This document shows, piece after piece, positions 58,367 through 64,000 of a stretch of 64,000 nt of DNA. Numbering within the stretch: position 1 is the stretch's first letter; every line of letters begins with the position of its first letter. The position numbers were made by a program, and so were the translations under genes. The stretch lies in the NCBI GenBank assembly GCA_030835025.1, contig JAUQWS010000074.1, positions 1 through 64,000 of the forward strand. The letters are read 5' to 3'. The notes below the pieces were generated by a model that was not told where the DNA came from, ran no database searches, and saw only the letters and a list, made by a program, of their open reading frames with translations. Origin of the DNA: Ignavibacteria bacterium (GTDB taxonomy: Bacteria > Bacteroidota > Ignavibacteria > Tepidaquicellales > OLB5).

Positions 58367-59842
58367 TTATTTTTTATGTATTTTAAGAGACGTTCTTAAC
58401 AATTTTTTTAGTTCAGTCATTTCCTTATTATCTACTGTCAAATAGTAAAATATCACCAATACAGGTAATACAGCGAAATAACCAATTTGCTCATTCAATA
58501 AGGAAATTCCAAATAATAGTAATATGGATAAAAGAGACGAAGTCATTAGAAAAGCATTACCACTTCCAAATCTAAACGAATTTTTCTTTCTCAAATAAAT
58601 CAGATCAAAAGTGAATTTTAGACAACATGCAACAAAATATGATAAGGATAGACTAACTAACCCAAAATCAAAGTGATTAACTAAAACGTAGAATAAAATG
58701 AAGAAACTGCCATAATAGAAACAATCAATTATTACCCAAGCTTTAATTCTCAGCGTAGCGATCATCCACATACCCATTACCCATGAGAGCGCCTTTAGAA
58801 AATCACCCAGAAACATATAAAACAACAGGTCTTGAGCTCTCAGAAATTCTTCTGAAAACAGGATCTCAATCAGAAATGTTCGAAAAACAAATGATATAGT
58901 GATAATTGGCAATAGTAACAAAATGGTAAACCTTATTACAATATTGATTTCGTTATTAAGGGCGTTTTGTTCTTTAATTGAAGACAATACCGGAAGATAA
59001 TAGACGGACATTGTAACAAAAAAAATATTGATATAATTATTTGAAATACTTAAAGCACATTGATAGATGCCATTCTCAATCATTCCAAGTTCTTTTACAA
59101 TAGTCGTTTTAAGAAATGCATAAATCAATTGATCTAACAACCCTACAAACAGTGATGCAACTCCAAGTTTCATGATGTTCTTGATAACATCAAACTTATA
59201 ATTCCAAGGTGCAGTAGTTATCTTAAAACTCATCAATTTATTCTTGTGAACGAAAAATACAATCAGAATTAAAGCAAATACAGAGTTTACAAAGATACTT
59301 AATGCCGCTCCAAATTCACCATAAAAATAAACCAGTACGACAGGAACAATTACGCCGGCAAAAGCAAGGATTAATGACAGCTTGACATATTTGGCGAACT
59401 GTTTAAGGCCTCTAATAAACGAATCCAAAACAGTAAGTATAAAAACGAATGGGAACGATAGGGAACAAATCACAACCAGCAGTGAGTATTCGGTAGAGTC
59501 AAAGAGCAATTCAGATAGACTACCAGATACAAAAAAGAATATTACTACAAAAACCAGAGAGACTATACTTCCAAAAGCAATTATCTGGAACATTAAATCA
59601 TTTGCATCAGATTCTTTGTTCTCAGATGTCCATTCAGAAACGTATTTTACAATTCCAACAGGCAATCCAAAACTAAGTACGAAGGTAAACAGATTACTTA
59701 CAGTCAATAATTGTGAATACACTCCCATACCTGCTGCACCTAAGATGATTGCAAATACTTTTGTTCTTATAATCCCAAATACAAAGTTAACCCCAGAAGC
59801 GATACTAATTTTCGAAAAAGCGCTGACTAATTTTTTAATAAT
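58367..59842 (-). CDS. Wzx-like oligosaccharide flippase (MATE/MOP superfamily); N-terminus extended beyond the ORF-track start
   Basis: About 12+ TM. Upstream of the ATG at 59728 the same frame encodes IIKKLVSAFSKISIASGVNFVFGIIRTKVFAIILGAAG (59842..59729), a typical flippase TM1, with no ATG/GTG/TTG before the stop at 59858-59860. Confidence 0.8.
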   Translation of the reverse strand: MIKKLVSAFSKISIASGVNFVFGIIRTKVFAIILGAAGMGVYSQLLTVSNLFTFVLSFGLPVGIVKYVSEWTSENKESDANDLMFQIIAFGSIVSLVFVVIFFFVSGSLSELLFDSTEYSLLVVICSLSFPFVFILTVLDSFIRGLKQFAKYVKLSLILAFAGVIVPVVLVYFYGEFGAALSIFVNSVFALILIVFFVHKNKLMSFKITTAPWNYKFDVIKNIMKLGVASLFVGLLDQLIYAFLKTTIVKELGMIENGIYQCALSISNNYINIFFVTMSVYYLPVLSSIKEQNALNNEINIVIRFTILLLLPIITISFVFRTFLIEILFSEEFLRAQDLLFYMFLGDFLKALSWVMGMWMIATLRIKAWVIIDCFYYGSFFILFYVLVNHFDFGLVSLSLSYFVACCLKFTFDLIYLRKKNSFRFGSGNAFLMTSSLLSILLLFGISLLNEQIGYFAVLPVLVIFYYLTVDNKEMTELKKLLRTSLKIHKK

Positions 59843-59992
59843 TATTATCCCTAAAGATTATCGAAATGTCTGTTCTAAATAAGTATTTGAGTCATTGAGG
59901 GATTATTCGCTTTATTTAGAATATAACTAATGAAAAAGGTACTTCCTTTCAATATATAAATGAACTGATTCATATCTCAAGAATTACAAGAC

Positions 59993-61216
59993 CTAATTAA
60001 GAGAACGTTCAGTCAAACTCATTCTCTTGAGCAAAAATGCCAGAGATATCAATATCCAAATAACTAAACTTATATTATCATATACACTGAAATATGGCTC
60101 GAAATTGAATATTATTATCAACCCTATAAAAGACAATTGAAATCCATCAATCAAATATTTATACTTTTCATGAAATTCTTTGTCTCTAAACGAAAATGAG
60201 TACCAAAATGCCTTAACAAAAAAAAACAAATAAAGAACAGTTCCTATAATTCCCATTTCTACGATTAAATTCAACACCGTATGATGTGCATGAATTGTTT
60301 CCACAATGTAGAAACTAAATACTGAGTCCCTCAAAGTTACATAAGAATCAAAACCATAACCTATTAATGGATTAGCCTTAATCAGAAGCAGTGATGTTGC
60401 CCAAGCTTGAAGCCTACCAACAGCAGAGGCATCTTTTGTAAAATTGAAAATTGTGCCAATTCTGGAAGTGATTGTTGACGCAAACACTAACGACAATAAA
60501 GATACTATCATAGCAAAAGGGATAGCAATCTTAGGCCTTTTTATAAAATAAAGAAGTATCGCAATAACTGAAGCAAGCCATACACCCCTTGTTTGAGTCA
60601 GGAAAAGTCCCATAACTATGCCAAAGATTGTCACAATATGAAAAAGAAACTGTCTGTTATCTTTTCTATTAATTATAAAAGAAAGATTAAACATAAACAA
60701 AACCATGAAATATCCCGCTATTAAGTTATGACCTTCCCAAAATGAAGACAACCTAAGCTTTTCTTGAAAAGAAAACAACAAAAGATACGATAACGATCCT
60801 AAACCCAAAATTAAACCTGTAAACAATTGGACATTGATAAATTTACGGAAAAAATGTTCTGAAGGATTTAAGTTAGTAATTATTTGGAATAAAAGGAACG
60901 GCATAATAATGAGAATTGTAAAGTATTTCAAACCAGATGACTGTACAGGAGACCTCATAAGAACACTTGTCCCCCACAAAATTAATAGTAGCCATATCAT
61001 TATGTTCTGAAGCCTGAAATCAAATCTCTCATACAAAGACTTATGAAAGATCAGAAAAATAAGAAAGAGAATCAGGAATACAGCCGTTATTCTGTTGTTC
61101 TCTGTATAGCCCCTTATCACAAGTAAAGGAAGAACGCAAATGAGCAATTCGGGTGTGATTTTGAGATTCAACTCTCGTACATATGAAACAATCCTGCTCA
61201 AATCAGAGATTCTCAC
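59993..61216 (-). CDS. O-antigen ligase/polymerase (Wzy_C) family protein
   Basis: Multi-TM; 'FLTQTRGVWLASVIAILLYFI...NPLIGYGFDSYV...IHAHHTVLNLIVEMGIIGTVLYLFFF'. Confidence 0.87.
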   Translation of the reverse strand: MRISDLSRIVSYVRELNLKITPELLICVLPLLVIRGYTENNRITAVFLILFLIFLIFHKSLYERFDFRLQNIMIWLLLILWGTSVLMRSPVQSSGLKYFTILIIMPFLLFQIITNLNPSEHFFRKFINVQLFTGLILGLGSLSYLLLFSFQEKLRLSSFWEGHNLIAGYFMVLFMFNLSFIINRKDNRQFLFHIVTIFGIVMGLFLTQTRGVWLASVIAILLYFIKRPKIAIPFAMIVSLLSLVFASTITSRIGTIFNFTKDASAVGRLQAWATSLLLIKANPLIGYGFDSYVTLRDSVFSFYIVETIHAHHTVLNLIVEMGIIGTVLYLFFFVKAFWYSFSFRDKEFHEKYKYLIDGFQLSFIGLIIIFNFEPYFSVYDNISLVIWILISLAFLLKRMSLTERSLN

Positions 61217-62393
61217 TTAGTCTAATTTCCTCATTCACCTTCTTTTTTAGCTCAGTGAATTTATCGTACAAAGTAAAGTATACAAGACTCATCATAAATC
61301 CAGCAAAAGTAATTGCTAAGACCATTGTCAGTCTTTTAGGTTTTTTCTTTCTTTCGGAAACATAAGGTTTATCAAGAACTATTATTGTAGGTGTATCTCT
61401 CTTTTCTTCTATCTTTGCTTGTTCATACAATGGTAAAAGAAATGTCAAAATCTTAGTTTGAATCTCAACATCTCTTTGCAATCTAAGAAAGCTCATTGCA
61501 ATAGTTGGTGAATTTCCCAGACGCAGAAAGTCGCTCAAATCTGTTGAGGTTTGTATCTCGGAGATCTTGTTACTTAAAGAATTCACCTTTGCTTCCTGCA
61601 TCTTCACTTCTGGCTGATCATTACTTAGCATTTTTTTGATGACATCAAGTTTTACCTCTTCAGCTTTAAGTTCAGCCTCAAGAGTAAATACTGATTGCGC
61701 AGAAGCTTTTATCTGAAGATCCGGAGCAATCCCGTACGTAAATTGAAAAGATTTCAAAGAATCTTCGACCCTCGATAGATCTTCCTTTGCCTGGATGTAT
61801 CTTTTCTCTATAAATTCTTTATTACTTTTGGAAACAGATACATTTAGCATAATATTTATGCTATCCAACTGGTAGAGCAAAAAATCAACCATCTCTTTCG
61901 CTAAATAGGGATCTTTATCATAAACTCCCACAGAAAGAATACCTGCTTGTTTATCCACACTCAATTGCATTCTGTTTTCAGAGAAATCTTTAATAGCATC
62001 TTCCATAAATCTATATTCATCTCTTTCCATCAAACCGAACTTATTGATTAGGGACTCAAGGCATCTCCGACTAGACAGGATTTTCTCATACGAAGCCAAT
62101 TCTTTACCTGCTTTACCTGTTCCCAGGTCAAAATCACCCAAATCTCCAACATCAGGAATCTCAAATCCCCCAAGTAGACTAGATGATTTTGCATTAGACT
62201 TTATAGTAGCGGTTGATAAGAATATTAGATCAAACACAAAAAAATAGAGTATTATTGAAATTACGCATATAATTCCTGTAACAATGATAATATGCTTTTT
62301 CCATCTAAGAGACACTAAAATCAAATCAATCAATGATAATCCTCTTTTGGGTATTGTCTGTTCCATTTTACTATCAATTTCTTTCGGAGTCAT
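61203..62393 (-). CDS. Wzz/chain-length-determinant family protein (no kinase domain)
   Basis: Two TM helices flanking coiled coil; 'LILVSLRWKKHIIIVTGIICVISIILYFFV' and C-terminal 'VLDKPYVSERKKKPKRLTMVLAITFAGFMMSLVYFTLYDKF'. Confidence 0.87.
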   Translation of the reverse strand: MTPKEIDSKMEQTIPKRGLSLIDLILVSLRWKKHIIIVTGIICVISIILYFFVFDLIFLSTATIKSNAKSSSLLGGFEIPDVGDLGDFDLGTGKAGKELASYEKILSSRRCLESLINKFGLMERDEYRFMEDAIKDFSENRMQLSVDKQAGILSVGVYDKDPYLAKEMVDFLLYQLDSINIMLNVSVSKSNKEFIEKRYIQAKEDLSRVEDSLKSFQFTYGIAPDLQIKASAQSVFTLEAELKAEEVKLDVIKKMLSNDQPEVKMQEAKVNSLSNKISEIQTSTDLSDFLRLGNSPTIAMSFLRLQRDVEIQTKILTFLLPLYEQAKIEEKRDTPTIIVLDKPYVSERKKKPKRLTMVLAITFAGFMMSLVYFTLYDKFTELKKKVNEEIRLSENL

Positions 62394-62412
62394 AGAATAT
62401 TTACCTTTTCCA

Positions 62413-64000
62413 CTATTTCTGAGATTGAATTACTAATAATGTTAATGTTATTACGCTTACTAATACCGATGCTACTTTAGAAATCAAATCGATATCATAG
62501 GCAAAATCTCTCTTAATTATCCTTGGTACATAGACAAAATCACTTGACTGTATTTCTGCCTCATCAGGCTCCAACCATTCGCGGGTCTTAAATTTTATTA
62601 CTCTAACTTCATCCTCATCGGCACGCTCACCATAACCTCCTGACGCGCTAACATAATAAGAAACATCTGCACCCTCTTTGTATGGGACAAAGCCGGGTTT
62701 ATTTACTTGTCCGTAAACATAGACTTCTTTCCTATTATCGGCAATAAAAACTATATCACCGTTTTTCAAAATAATATCCTGTGATTGATCGCCTTCATAT
62801 AGCTTTTCAAAATCAACGTTAACTCTCCCTATCTTATAGAGGAGATCCTGATCGAAACTTTCCTTTTCTTCTTTGTTGGATACAATGTCATTGAGCCTTC
62901 TTGTATATACATTTTCAAGGGTGTCCCTGTTTTTAGTTTGAATAAAAAAAGTGTCAAGTTTTCTGTATACCTCCGATGTAGGCAGGTAAGAATTAGGAAG
63001 AAATCCTCCAGTTTCTCGCAAGATATCTGAAAGTCTGGTATTATTTATGGTTATCGGATAAGTACCAGGTCTTACAACTTCACCAAGGACCACGACCCTG
63101 AAATCCCTTCGCTGTTCAGCATATGCGGTTACATATACCCTGTCATTTGGCTGAAGCTTCATATTCTTATTTTCTTCAAAACTAATGTAAAAGTTTTCCA
63201 TCTTGGTAGCACTTGGGTCCATTCTTGAAATCACTATGCTATCCAAATTTGCAACAGAGCTGACCCCTCTCCCCAATTGTAAAGCCGTCTCAAGGTCATC
63301 TCCTTCAATATACTCAAAGATACCGGGGAATTGAACGGCCCCTTGCACCCCTATGAATTTTCCTTCCCAATCGTATTTTTGCAGTGTAAGCAGATCACCT
63401 TCTCGCAAAAAAGGATTGTACTTCTCATCCATTGTAGCAAAATATTTCCTCAGATCAACCCGGATCGTCTCTCCGTTCTTTCGCTTCAGCTTTGCGTTTC
63501 TAAGACTAAAACTGTACCTCTCGCTTGGAGAAGTTCCGGATTTCATCAAAGAGAGACTATCACTAAAAATAAATGCTATAATTGAGCTTGCTCTCATTAT
63601 AGCAGAAACCGGATAAGTACCTTGTCCTACGCCCGATACTGTAACTAAGAATCTTCTCGGTGAAATAAGCGTTAATGAAATCTCTGCTGATATATAACGT
63701 TTCTTTACTGCGGCAATAACTTTCTCTTTTGCAGTACTCAAAGTAAGCCCAGCCACTCTGACTTCTCCCACTGAAGGGATTATGATTGAGCCTTCCGGGC
63801 TAACCGATACCGGAAGCGGTTCATTTACAACACCCCAGACACCAAGCGCAAAAATATCATTAGGTCCAACAATATATTTGTTTCCGTCTACAGGCCCCTC
63901 AAGCAGCTGATCGTTATATATGGTAGATGAGGTTGCTTTGGGTTCTATTTGCTTCAAAATATCCATGTTCTCCAGTTCAATCTTAGACGTATTCATATTA
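62413..64000 (-). CDS. SLBB-domain polysaccharide export (Wza-like) protein, probably truncated by window edge
   Basis: 'YIVGPNDIFALGVWGVVNEPLPVSVSPEGSIIIPSVGEVRVAGLTLSTAKEKV' (Poly_export) plus SLBB 'VVLGEVVRPGTYPI', 'VYVYGQVNKPGFVPY'. No signal peptide in the visible part and the frame runs to the edge. Confidence 0.88.
   Translation of the reverse strand, partial: NMNTSKIELENMDILKQIEPKATSSTIYNDQLLEGPVDGNKYIVGPNDIFALGVWGVVNEPLPVSVSPEGSIIIPSVGEVRVAGLTLSTAKEKVIAAVKKRYISAEISLTLISPRRFLVTVSGVGQGTYPVSAIMRASSIIAFIFSDSLSLMKSGTSPSERYSFSLRNAKLKRKNGETIRVDLRKYFATMDEKYNPFLREGDLLTLQKYDWEGKFIGVQGAVQFPGIFEYIEGDDLETALQLGRGVSSVANLDSIVISRMDPSATKMENFYISFEENKNMKLQPNDRVYVTAYAEQRRDFRVVVLGEVVRPGTYPITINNTRLSDILRETGGFLPNSYLPTSEVYRKLDTFFIQTKNRDTLENVYTRRLNDIVSNKEEKESFDQDLLYKIGRVNVDFEKLYEGDQSQDIILKNGDIVFIADNRKEVYVYGQVNKPGFVPYKEGADVSYYVSASGGYGERADEDEVRVIKFKTREWLEPDEAEIQSSDFVYVPRIIKRDFAYDIDLISKVASVLVSVITLTLLVIQSQK

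Larger units (their letters stand above)
41852..64000 (-). other. Surface polysaccharide (O-antigen/EPS-like) biosynthesis and export locus
   Basis: Contiguous same-strand run: initiating transferase, about 10 GTs, aminotransferase, gmd/fcl, Wzx-like, Wzy/WaaL-like, Wzz and Wza-like genes. Confidence 0.92.

Noticed and set aside
59382-59882. 166-aa plus-strand ORF opposite the flippase start
   Set aside because: Opposite strand encodes the conserved flippase including its upstream TM1; this ORF is Thr/Lys/Asn-rich shadow sequence.
1-64000. CRISPR arrays, prophage, transposons, tRNA/rRNA genes
   Set aside because: No regularly spaced repeats, cas-like proteins, transposase/integrase ORFs, phage structural proteins or tRNA-like cloverleaf were noticed by eye; a tRNAscan/Infernal run would be decisive.

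Overview
This 64 kb window is gene-dense and bacterial. It probably comes from an Ignavibacteria/Bacteroidota-type genome; this is inferred from NYPNPFNP-type C-terminal sorting domains, a DUF6029-like protein, an Omp28-like protein and TAnnTTTG-like promoters. Left to centre it holds mostly housekeeping genes: an LPS ligase fragment and GT2, nadK, an MFS transporter, dus, a thioredoxin-fold/outer-membrane operon, nuoH, PGI/PMI, PTS EI and HPr, a polyprenyl synthetase, era, two T9SS-type secreted proteins, a giant NtrY-like histidine kinase, ilvE, rlpA, stomatin/NfeD, rho, rng, nadB, a membrane SAM-methyltransferase-like protein, murA and accA. From about 41.8 kb to the right edge there is a continuous minus-strand surface-polysaccharide locus: about 10 glycosyltransferases, an initiating phosphoglycosyltransferase, GDP-fucose synthesis (gmd/fcl), a Wzx-like flippase, a Wzy/ligase-like protein, Wzz and a Wza-like SLBB export protein. 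I found no tRNA, rRNA, CRISPR, prophage or transposase, and no unmistakable new defence or mobile system. The best second-look items are: (i) MurA with Asp in place of the catalytic Cys (KPGGDQIG); (ii) a two-gene micro-operon of 53 aa TM and 71 aa proteins, the first of which is missing from the ORF track; (iii) a GT2 fused to a WbaP/WcaJ-like domain that has lost its catalytic motifs; (iv) a flippase and nadB whose conserved N-termini lie upstream of any ATG/GTG/TTG; (v) a repeat of the intergenic 'NEQLTMSN' type captured in frame inside a secreted protein; (vi) a structured intergenic element at 5976-6052; (vii) a 1380-aa multi-sensor histidine kinase with no response regulator nearby. All calls were made by eye from the sequence and translations, with no database search.
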